A DNA stretch of 64,000 nucleotides from the NCBI GenBank assembly GCA_029891385.1, contig CM057233.1, positions 49,864,063 to 49,928,062 on the forward strand, read 5' to 3'. Numbering within the stretch: position 1 is the first letter of the stretch; each line of letters opens with the position of its first letter. This document shows positions 49,681 through 59,746 of the stretch, one piece after another. The position numbers and the translations under genes were made by a program. The DNA comes from Erythroxylum novogranatense (Eukaryota; Streptophyta; Magnoliopsida; Malpighiales; Erythroxylaceae). The notes beneath the pieces are model-generated. The model was not told the origin of the DNA and did not search any database. It saw nothing but the letters and a program-made list of their open reading frames with translations.

Positions 49681-50780
49681 TTTGAGATCTCCATCTCCAT
49701 ATCAAGAAAACATCCTTAGTCCTTTGCAATACTTGAGTATTCTTGACAGCCACCCAGTGACCCTCACTAAGATCCGATTGGTATCTGCTCGTAACACTTA
49801 GAGCATATGATACATCGAGTCTCGTACATAGCATAGCGTACATGATAGATCCTACCGCAGATGCATACGGGATCATATTCATGTGCATCCTCTCATCTTG
49901 TGTCTTAGGACACATAGATTTTGAGAGTGTTATCCCATGAGTCACGGGAAGGTACCCTCTCTTGGATTGCTCCATGCTAAACCTTTTTAGCATCTTGTCT
50001 ATGTACGTTGATTGTGAAAGACCAAGCAATCTTTTTGATCTATCTCTATAGATCCTTATCCCAAGGATATAAGTTGTTTCACCAAGGTCTTTCATGGAAA
50101 ATTATTTGGATAACCAAATCTTCACTGATTGTAGCATCGAGACATCGTTTCCTAGTAATAATATGTCATCTACATATAGCACAAGGAATATGATTGTGGT
50201 CCCATCAACCTTCTTATACACACAGTATTCATCCGGATTTTATGAAAAACCAAACTCTTTGATTACCTCATCAAAACAGATATTCCAACTCCTGGATGCT
50301 TGCTTCAATCCATATATGGATTTTTGAAGCTTGCATACCTTTTCGCCATCAGAGGAGATTAAGCCCTCAGGTTGTGTCATATACACATCCTCGGTTAGAT
50401 TTCCGTTTAGGAAAGTCATCTTCACATCCATTTGCCATATCTCATAATCATAATGAGTGGCAATGGCTAGGAGTATTCTAATGGATTTAAGCATTGCTAA
50501 TGGGCTGAAAGTCTCGTCGTAGTCAACTCCTTGTCTTTGACGAAAACCTTTAGCCACAAGCCTTGCTTTATAGGTAATTACATTACCATCCATGTCGGTT
50601 TTCTTTTTGAAAACCCATTTGCACCCTATGGGTTTTATTCCTTGGTGCCTCGACCAAAGTCCATACTTGGTTTTCATACATGGAATCCATTTCTGACTTC
50701 ATGGTTTGAAGCCATTTCTCGACTCTGGCTGCTCGTAACCTCTTCATAGGTGGTAGGCTCATCATCTTCTATGAGGAATA
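49646..50780 (-). pseudogene. Copia B reverse transcriptase
   Basis: The ORF 50240-50677 has KWVFKKKTDMDG, YKARLVAKGFRQRQGVDYDETFSP, QMDVKMTFLNG and SIYGLKQASRSW. A stop near 50240 is followed by the piece with the YVDD region, then 49646-50095 (MKDLGETTYILGIRIYRD...GSIMYAM...DVSYAL). A frameshift near 50640 separates the start (QVWTLVEAP, 50583-50765). It is inactive as written. Confidence 0.93.
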
Positions 50781-50892
50781 CGTTATTCTGTTCATTCACG
50801 AAATCCATATCTCTAGGGAATGAGAGCATATCCCACGTGACCTACAATTTCGTGTGTTGTAGAAGGTTGAACTGTTACTTCATCTGTATGAG

Positions 50893-51686
50893 TCACGATT
50901 TGAGTTCGAGCGATTGATCTGCGTCTCGTTGAGCATCTTGAACTTCTTGAAGTTCTATTTTGCTCCCACCGCCTTCTTGTAAAAGAAACTCTTTCTCTAA
51001 AAAGACAACATGCTTTGAAACAAACACCTTTTGTTCCTCAGCAAGGTAGAACTGATATCCCATTGTTTCTTTAGGATATCCTACGAACAAACTCTTGTCA
51101 GATTTTGCATCAAGTTTATCTGACTGTGTCCGCTTCACATAAGCAGGACAACCCCAAACTTTCAAATGAGTAAGATAGGGTCTTTTGTTAGTCCACATCT
51201 CATATGGAGTAACATCAACTGTCTTTGATGGAACTCTGTTTAATAAGTAAACAGCTGTCTCGATTGCATATCCCCAAAAGGATTTCGGTAACTTTGCAAA
51301 GCCCATCATTGATCGTACCATGTCTAACAAGGTTCGATTTCTCCTTTCTGCCACACCATTATGCTGTGGTGTGTAAGGAGGAGTCCATTGAGATAAAATC
51401 CCATTATCTATGAGATAATCCAAAAACTCTTGGTCTAAGTATTCTCCACCACGATCTGATCGTAATGTCTTGATACTTTTCCCAAGTTGGTTTTCTACTT
51501 CATTTCTGAATTGTTTGAACTTTTCAAATGCTTCAGATTTGTATCTCATCGAATCTGGTACCCATATCGAGAATAATCATCGATAAAGGTAATGAAGTAA
51601 AGAGAACCACTTCTAGCATGGATGGACATCGGACCACATACATCTGAATGTATTAGGTCTAATACTCCAGTCGCTCGTTCACCCTT
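50893..51686 (-). pseudogene. Copia B integrase
   Basis: The ORF 50893-51549 (218 aa) has LRSDRGGEYLDQEF (second Asp) and NGVAERRNRTLLDMVRSMM (catalytic Glu), then LNRVPSKTVDVTPYEMW and KVWGCPAYVK...SLFVGYPKETMGYQFY. The first Asp ([13 protein letters not shown]) lies just upstream in another frame; the break near 51550 is at a CTG-type site. Confidence 0.94.
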
Positions 51687-52190
51687 TCACTTAAAGGGTA
51701 ACTTAGTCATCTTGCCTAATAAACAAGATTCGCATGTGTCATATGATTCATAATCAAATGACCCTAAACTTCCACTCTTATATAGCTTAGCTATGCGTCT
51801 CTCATTTATATGGCCAAGGCGACAATGCCATAAGTAAGTTGATTTTAAATTATCTCGTTTATGTCTTTTCGTGTCATTGACATTCATTATTGGATGTGAC
51901 ATATCTAATATGTAAATACCATTGCATAATGTACCAGTACCATAAAGCATTCCATTCAAACTAATAGAACAACCATTGTTACTAAAAGTCAAATGGAAAC
52001 CAGCTCTATTTAAACAAGAAACAGACAATATGTTCTTTGTTAATACAGGTACAAAATAACATTCATCCAATTTAATTACAAGCCTAGTGGGGAGTGACAA
52101 AAAGTAAGTGCCTACGGCTAATGCAGCAACTCTTGCTCTATTTCCCACACGCAGGTCTAGTTCTCCCTTCATGAGCTGTCTACTGTCCCT
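51687..52190 (-). pseudogene. Copia B integrase zinc-binding (GAG_pre-integrase) region
   Basis: The ORF 51687-52172 has NILSVSCLNRAGFHL, YLWHCRLGHINERRIAKL and CESCLLGKMTKLPFK, with the HHCC residues. It ends in a stop where the family continues into the integrase core. Confidence 0.93.
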
Positions 52191-52560
52191 GAGGCCCTAC
52201 ATATCATTGCATATGTATGAGCCACAACCGGTATCTAATACCCATATGTTATGATCAGAAACAGTATTAACCTCAATGACAAACATACCTGAAGAAGTTG
52301 AGGCATCTGATGCCTTCTTCTGCTTCAATTCCTCGAGATAGACTTTCTGCCTCCTCTTCCAAAGGCGGTCTTGCCTGATGGAAGCAAGTTCCTTTAGTGC
52401 GTCTCTTTGGTTTTCTTCTTGGCTATACTTCCTTACGGTTTCTTAGACCTCTTCTTCTTCAGTTTCTTTTCTTGGAACCGGAAGAAGAGTCCACCATAAG
52501 CACTTGCTTGCTTGCTATCCTTCTTGATAGCTTGCTCTGCTTGTCTTGAGCGATTGATCA
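52190..52560 (-). pseudogene. Copia B gag zinc knuckle and protease remains
   Basis: The reverse strand near 52200-52260 gives WVLDTGCGSYICNDM, the protease active site. The knuckle near 52360-52400 begins GTCFH and then loses frame. The region is clearly homologous to 12606-12930 of element A. Confidence 0.8.
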
Positions 52561-53107
52561 ACTCGAGGATTGTCGTGGATATTTGGTTCATCCGATAGTT
52601 TAACACAAGCTGTGAATAACTATCGACAATCCAACTAAATTAAGTCAACACTTAATTCATAATCCATAACAAAACCTAAGGCGACCAACCTCTCAATATA
52701 CCCATTCATCTTGATTGCATCTTGCTGCGCAGATGAACTGAGTCATCTTAGTAGTGAAGAGTAACCTCGAGGTCTCGAACCTTTCAGACCGAGCTTGCTC
52801 ATCAAACAACTCCCTAAGATGAAACACTATGGTATAAGAATCCATAGACTCATGCTGCTTCTGCAACTCTGGTGACATCGAGGCAAGCATAATACAGGTT
52901 GCTATGTCACTGTCTTTGAGATGCTTTCGATAAACTTTCTGATCCTCATCAGAAGCATCAATAGCAGGTGGATCAGGAAGTGGAACATCAAGGACATATC
53001 CAGTTCCTCGGATCGAGAACAATTCTCGATTTCTCGTAATCGAGAAAATTTAGTCCAGTTAATTTGTTTGAGTCCATAAGCGAGCGCAAGTTCACACTTG
53101 AAGTCAT
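52561..53107 (-). pseudogene. Copia B gag
   Basis: The ATG at 53107 begins MTSSVNLRSLMDSNK in good agreement with copia gag. The frame breaks around 53050. The ORF 52693-53022 continues GYVLDVPLPDPPAIDASDED...ATCIMLASMSPELQKQHESMDSYTIVFHLRELFDEQARSERFETSRLLF. Further shifts follow. Confidence 0.88.
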
Positions 53108-55176
53108 CTTCAATCAACCTAAAGAGAAAGAGAGAAAGAATGTTAGAATAGAATTAAATGCATGATCATAAGGACTTGCATGACATGCATATAGCTCCCA
53201 CTAGTTTCAAAGAATCCATAACCCTCAGTACGAATCCAAGAAACATTATGACAAAATGTTCTAGTGGGTCGATATCCGACATTCCTAAAAATGACCTTGG
53301 GTTTACCCAACAAGCCACCTTAGGTCAATCGGTAGGTATCAGTCATAACAATTACATCATAGATATCCGACATTACTAAAATGACCTTGGGTTTACCCAA
53401 CAAGCCACCTTAGATCAATCGGCAGGTATCGGTCATACCAATTACTTTATAGATGCAACTATCGACTAGTGCTATCAACTCGTGATGTATGCACACCCAT
53501 TGGGTTATCAACTCTTGATACGCGTACATCTGATGTACACTACCAATTTACGCCTCATCCACGTTGACCTTGAGTTTACTCAACAAATCAACGCTTCTAG
53601 TGAAAACCGACCCATTAATCCGAAAATCTTATTTTCATGGTTCGAACATATTAAGTATAGAGTGAGCTTGGGTTTACCCAACAACCCAACTCTATAAGAA
53701 CTCGGTTCTCCCCATATTAATGGAAGGCGTGAGTTTTAATATTAAGTGTGAGGGTTTTCGGTCTCATCTACTTCTTCTCCAAGCTATAGGATTATAGTCA
53801 CCATGACTATATGGAATGATTTAGGGCAATTCATCAATCACATTGAATCTATACCTAAAATCATCCATCATCCCACCTATGCATGTTGTAAGTCGACTTG
53901 TGTATGTATAAGTCGACTTAAGCCTCTGTGTAAGTCGACTTATGCAAGTGTAACTCGACTTAATGCAATCTGTGCTGCGAACAAGTCGACTTGTAACATT
54001 GTGCGAAGTCGACTTATCGTCTACGATTACTGCATTAAGTTGACTTGTGCATGTGTAAGTCGACTTATCCGTGTGAAATTGCTATCTAATCGGCTAATTT
54101 CTCAATCCGTGCAATTCAAATTCACAACACCAAGTCTAATACACTTTACCTTGATGTACCAATGAAACACTTTAATTGTTGCTTACCATATATAGTCAAA
54201 CTATACATGAAAAACTTGAAATCGATGAATACACTCTTATTCATTTAGATTTCCAAATAATTTTACGAATATCAAACTATCACCCTAAGTATCTCTAGGT
54301 AGTTTACACTTTATCAAGACTACTTCGGCACTGGTAACAAAATTTGTGACGGCCAAAACAATCAAGATAAGGGAATATACTAACGAGACACTAATGAGAC
54401 ACATTTGGCATCCGAAAATTGTTTGGAAACCCAATTTCAAGAAAATCAGTTTGTCAAGCATGCAACATCAATGTAACACATTTTTAATCACATTAAAAAT
54501 GATCCAAGGCATTGGAACTGAAATCTACACAATTTCTTATTTCAAACAAAACAGCTCCAGCAACTTTCTCAAAACTGCCAAGCTTTGCCTTTTGCTTGAA
54601 AAACTCATTGAAACAATTTCAATAAATTCTGAGAAAATTACAGAGGTTACAACACGTTTACAACATGCTCCATGAACTTTTTCAGGATTTATTTCCATCA
54701 AAAACTCATTCAACCTCAGCAACAAAGCCAATGTAGAATCTGTGTTCCTCAACACAGTTATTCCCAGCATCACACAATAAATTCTCAAATAAATAGTAAA
54801 TCACCTCGAAAACATTTTTCCTTTCTCATAGAAATTAATAAACATCTTAGAGACATTTCGGTAAAAGAAAATCCAAAAAACAAATTTCTACAATTTATTC
54901 TCGAATTTATAAGCATGCCTGTTCAAGGAATGTGCACAAAGACAGCAACCAGAACATTAGGGAATAAATTAGCAAAACTATATCAAATCACATTGATAAA
55001 TCCCGAGCTTCCACAGACATATGCAACAACATCTTGTGAACATATCTGGGTAAGAAAATTTCGAAAACTATATTTCTATACTGAATTCGAAATTCACTCA
55101 ATCAACATGCATCATCGTCACAAGCAATAGGGAACTCCGACCTAGTCATGGTTTCTTCGTTATATACGACACAAGT
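53108..55176 (-). other. Copia B untranslated leader (2 kb)
   Basis: Same layout as the leader of element A. The phrase TGGGTTTACCCAACAA recurs at about 53289, 53388 and 53670. There is an AAGTCGACTT array at 53890-54066. No coding sequence recognised. Confidence 0.75.
53890..54066. repeat. AAGTCGACTT palindrome array, copia B leader
   Basis: Perfect copies start at 53890, 53910, 53932, 53983, 54006 and 54057. Variants are AACTCGACTT (53952) and AAGTTGACTT (54037). Confidence 0.95.
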
Positions 55177-55177
55177 G

Positions 55178-55189
55178 GCTCTGATACCA
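55178..55189 (-). other. Primer-binding site of copia B
   Basis: The reverse complement reads TGGTATCAGAGC, one base from the LTR start at 55191. Confidence 0.92.
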
Positions 55190-55190
55190 C

Positions 55191-57020
55191 TGTAGGAAAA
55201 TCCCGGTGTGAGCATCACATGCCCACGGTGCGGAAAACAAAAATTTTTGTTCCGGGACCTTCCTGAAAGCCAAGATCCATGTGACTATATAACAAAGTCA
55301 AACCAAAACGACCAAAGGAGACCGTCTCTAACGGTATCCACGCAGAGATCGGAGAACCTAACCAGGACAAACCCTTTGACCCGGGAATAGCTAGAACAAA
55401 TTAAAGACTGCTAGATCTTACCTTTGTTCTTGGAGAGCTATGGAAAACGATGAAGAAAACAACTTGCTTGGAGAAGGAGAAGAGCTAAACGATGATGAAG
55501 AGAGGATGATGAGAAATCAAATTTCTCTTCTTCTAATTCAACCAACGACCACACTCATCTTCACCATTTCATTTTGTCTTCTTACCATTTAATGTAAAGA
55601 TGACAAGGCAAAAGATGGAAGCTTCTTTTGCCATCCACGTTAGCTACTTTATATATATATATATATATATATATAAAGTTTAAGATAAAGCTTCCTCCTC
55701 TCCTTCCACGTATGGCATATATATATATTAATTAATTAATTCTTTAATTAATTAATTATATATATATATATATAAATAAATGCTGAAGTGGTCCAGTCAC
55801 ACTGGGGTCGGTCCTACCGGCCTACCGGGTCCCGGTATGGGAAAAACCCCCGGAAACGTTTTTCAGCAATATCGATGTCGCGATCTCATCGGGATCCATT
55901 TAATCCGATTGCTCTCCATTTATTGGATCTCTGTCTAAAACTATTTTACGAGTTCTTCGAGACACTCTTATGCGTGTGACCCATTAGGTTCCCGGTTATG
56001 TTGGCCACTTAGATCAACACTTAATCTAAGCAAGTCATGGCGGTATCTAGCAACACATCATGACCCCGATTGACGAGAAAGTAATTGGTTTGACGAATGA
56101 ACATGTATTCATCATGAACCATATCACGAACCTTTCCATAGACAATTACCGTGCAATTCGTCCTTTCACCATGCTATACCCCACTTGGTTATGAGTATGG
56201 GCAAAGTGTCAACTCTTACTAGACTGACTACGTCAAATCTAGTCTAAGTGATTTCAGTTCTTATCCTGGGACTCATTACTTAATATGTCAATGAAGACAC
56301 TCTTCACGACATATGTACTCTGATCAGAGATTTCCAAGTAATGACCCTGACAAGAGGCCATGGGTATCATCTTCTACTATCACAGAAGTGGTGAATTCTC
56401 TATTGGCTACTCAATTACCTTCGAATATCTCAAACTGTACCCAAGCACCACCCTACAAGCGACCTCTGTAAGGCAACAAGGAATGGAGTCAAAGCACAGA
56501 ATCAGTATCCAAGATATCCTTGAGTACCTCAAGTCTAAGGATACTTGCATCATTGCTATGATGAGATTATCAGTGACATTAGAATAGGATATCCATGTGA
56601 TGATCTCATAGCAGGTCATCCAATGTACTTACTACCTCTAGTAAGCATCCACATCTCAACCCTAAATATCTCATATTTACGGTTTACGAGATCCTTTGCT
56701 TGATCAAATCAAGGAGCTTGAGATGTGCTAGTCTTTCCGGATTCTCGATGTCGATCTCGGTAATCCTATGACTAGGGATAATTTGAATCTTGACATAATT
56801 GCACATGATAGGAATCTCGATGGTATGATCACATCATAATTTCCTTCATGCTATGTCATATATCAAGGACTTCATTAATTTGCTTATAGATCAATATCCA
56901 TTCATAAATAATGAACATCAAATTAATGAAATATGCCTTTCTTTATTTATTTATCAAGAATGTACACAACTTTGTACAAAATACGCTAAAGGCGATTGCC
57001 TTCAGGGCACTACTCTAACA
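55191..57020 (-). repeat. Copia B 5' LTR (right)
   Basis: 1830 bp, paired with 47340-49180. Many of the differences between them are small indels in C or G runs or at CAG/CTG sites. It has TA runs at about 55650-55674 and 55757-55775. Confidence 0.95.
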
Positions 57021-57440
57021 TCTATAGGAGAAGATATTAAAGACAACGCTCTACATCCTAAAGAGTATTCCTATTGAGATAGTTAACAAAACTCCTTTTG
57101 ATCGTGGATATGTAAAAACCTTAGTTTGAACTATTTAAGGGTTTGTGGTTCTCAAGTTAAGATAAAAAAAAACTATAACTCACTAAAGAAAAAACCAAAT
57201 CCTAAGAAAATTCTTGAGTTCTTTATAGGGTTTCTTGAAGTTTCAAAAGGCCACGTATTTTACTATCCTAGTCATAGTAGTAAAATAATGTAAGAGATTT
57301 ATCATTGAGAGTTGAAATGGTTGAGGAGCCAAATCGAGTAATAGTACATATTCCACTAGTATGAAAGAGTTATGAAGTGATACGAATAATTGAACATATT
57401 TCATTCATATCACATAAAATAATGAATAAAATAATTGAAC
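57021..57440 (+). pseudogene. Old copia relic, piece 3 (integrase C-terminal remains)
   Basis: After TCTAT the relic resumes. LSLNYLRVCGSQVKI, NPKKILEFFIGFLEVSKGHVFYYPSHSSKI matches the copia integrase tail pattern (LRVWGC, SGYFIGYPEKSKGYRFYCP) with heavy decay. RT and RNase H are not found beyond it, so the relic is truncated. Confidence 0.82.
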
Positions 57441-58127
57441 ATATTTTAAGGAATTAGCAATAACGATAGTAATAGTAAAGAAGAAGAAAAGGACGAAGAA
57501 GGGGAGGAGAAAAGGGGAGCTAGCGAGTGCGAGATCTCGCGGTCGCGAGGCTAGCTCAATGTGGACAGTCTCACGATCGTGATCGCAAGATAGCCTTATA
57601 TGGCCGCTCTCTCGATCGCAAAAGTGGCGTTATAAGGCCCTTCTCTCGCGATCGCGAGACGGCCCTATATAGCCAATGTCGCCATTGCGAGGGTCCCTTA
57701 TTCTTCCCAGTCAGCAGGTTTTGTTTTTATTTTTATTATTAGTAGTGTTATTAAATGAACTTCCTCTGTATGATTTAATGTACATGTTCAGATTATTATT
57801 ATTATATTCCTTATCATAATTTAATTATATTTGACTTCATTTATTTCTATTAACAATATTAAATTCCTTCTAATTAGTATTATTATTATCCTTATGATAG
57901 GAATTATAATTATTGTTATACATCTTCATTATTATTTTAGTTATTATTATTATTGTTAAATTTATTATTTATTTTGATTTCCATTATGATAAGAAATTTA
58001 AAATATTATTATTAAATTTCATGTGATTATTATTAAATTTATTGGTGAGTATTTAATATATTAATACTCAATTAATTAATTCCATTATTGATATTAAATT
58101 TATTATTATTATTATTTCTATTGTTTC

Positions 58128-58195
<68 letters not shown>

Positions 58196-58723
58196 CTTCC
58201 GTTTATTAATTACCTTCTAATTATTTTAAGGTGTAGAATTATTTAATATTTAGTTAATGTGATTATTATGATTAGTTTTGAACTTCAGTATAAATATTAA
58301 CTATTTTTATAATGTAATTATTTATCTATGGATTTATAATATTAATAATATTATAATAATAATAAGACTAATTTAAATAAAAGTTATTATAAATTATATA
58401 ATAAAAAATAAAAACATTATGTTTCTTTAATCATTCTTATTAATTTAATTGTTTTGAAATATGATAAGTGTAATTATTAATATTATTATTGGAATTATTA
58501 TTATTATTGATTTAGGCATATTTTACTGTATATTAGTTTTTATTAACAAATGTAATATTATTATTAAAATGTTTATTATTATTCATAACATTATGAAAAT
58601 CCTTATTATTATAAAGAGTATTTATTTATTATTACTATTCATAAATTTACTAATTAATTTTATTTCCATTATTATAATTACTGTTAAATATTATTATTAA
58701 ATTTATTGCAGAGTATTTATGAA

Positions 58724-58759
<36 letters not shown>

Positions 58760-59112
58760 AATTCCTTATTATTATTATTATTGTTACTATTATTATTATT
58801 ATTAATATTATTATTATTATTATTATTCATAAATTTACTAATTAATTTTATTTCTATTATTATAATTACTGCTAAATATTATTATTAAATTTATTACGTA
58901 ATATTTATAAAATTTATTATTATTATTAAATTCCTTATTAATATTAAATATTATTATTATTATTACTATTATTGTTTTTTTTTATTTTTTTAATTATTAT
59001 TATCATTGTTATTATTTTTATTATTAAAAATATTTATTATTATTCATAACATATTATTAATATAAATAAATAAAAGCAAATTAACTTAATGAAAATAAAT
59101 CTATTAAATAAT
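57440..59112. repeat. AT-rich block, part 4
   Basis: ATT-rich DNA. About 57930-58290 matches 21000-21320, and about 59040-59110 matches about 23000-23055. It includes a GC-rich palindromic island (57521-57700) and ATT/AAT runs (about 58128-58195, 58728-58760). No gene seen. Confidence 0.82.
57521..57700. repeat. GC-rich island of TCGCGATCGCGA-type palindromes
   Basis: Perfect palindromes are GCGAGATCTCGC (57529-57540), TCACGATCGTGA (57571-57582) and TCTCGCGATCGCGAGA (57644-57659), with related half sites between them. Confidence 0.92.
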
Positions 59113-59746
59113 GGGAGCAGTTCAAAACTGTCTGAGATCCAATTGATGTTTCATGATTCTGTTCAACATATGCTGACTGAGCGGAGATCCAACAGGGAGG
59201 CGCTCATGGCCGGCATCTCGCCGGCCCCTCCACCAACAGGCGTGCGCTCCTTCGCCCAGGCTCTCACGGGCGCAAAGTCATCCCCCCGAATGATGTTGCA
59301 ACCGCAGCCGTCTGCGGTCTCCATCGAGTCTCATCCCCGACTGTACAAAGGGGAACCTACGTTTTTTCTCACCAAGGCGGAGGAAGCTCAACTTGCTGCT
59401 CCATTTAAATTGGTGTGGTTGGAAAATTTACTAAAGGTAGGCCGAAGATGGAATTTCTGCGGACATCGTTTGACAAGATCGATTTTAGGGGTAATTTCAC
59501 CCTGGGCATGATCGACTTCCGACATGTACTCATCTGTTTTGATCTTGAGGAAGATTACCAGCGTTGTTGGTTGCGAGCTCTCTGGACTTTTGACAGACAC
59601 ATCATGCGTGTTTTTAAAAGGTCACCTGATTTCCACCCAGATCACGAATCCTCTATTATTCCAATTTGGGTTTCCTTTGCGGGATTGTCGATTCACTGCT
59701 TCAATGAGCAATACCTCCACTGGATGGCAACAATGATAGGGGTTCC
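59113..59746 (+). pseudogene. Second L1-type LINE, 5' end with ORF1 start
   Basis: The 5' leader runs about 59113-59205 and ORF1 starts at ATG 59206 (MAGISPAPPP...). The protein matches the LINE at 29092 (TFFLTKAEEAQLAAPF; FDKIDFRGNFTLGMIDFRHV; IPIWVSFAGLSIHCF). One frameshift lies near 59415. It is cut at 59746 by an LTR; the rest would be beyond the window. The leader differs from that of LINE 1, so it is a separate subfamily or promoter variant. Confidence 0.88.

Larger units (their letters stand above)
47340..57020 (-). mobile_element. Complete Ty1/copia element B (Angela/Tork-like), minus strand
   Basis: 9681 bp with LTRs 55191-57020 (5') and 47340-49180 (3'), target duplication TCTAT (47335-47339 and 57021-57025), primer-binding site, polypurine tract and gag-pol in copia order. 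It is better preserved than element A but still frameshifted. It is inserted within the integrase of an older copia relic. Confidence 0.96.

Noticed and set aside
53803..54165. 120-aa plus-strand ORF with repeated KSTY/SRL
   Set aside because: It is a translation of the AAGTCGACTT array in the untranslated leader of copia B, on the antisense strand.
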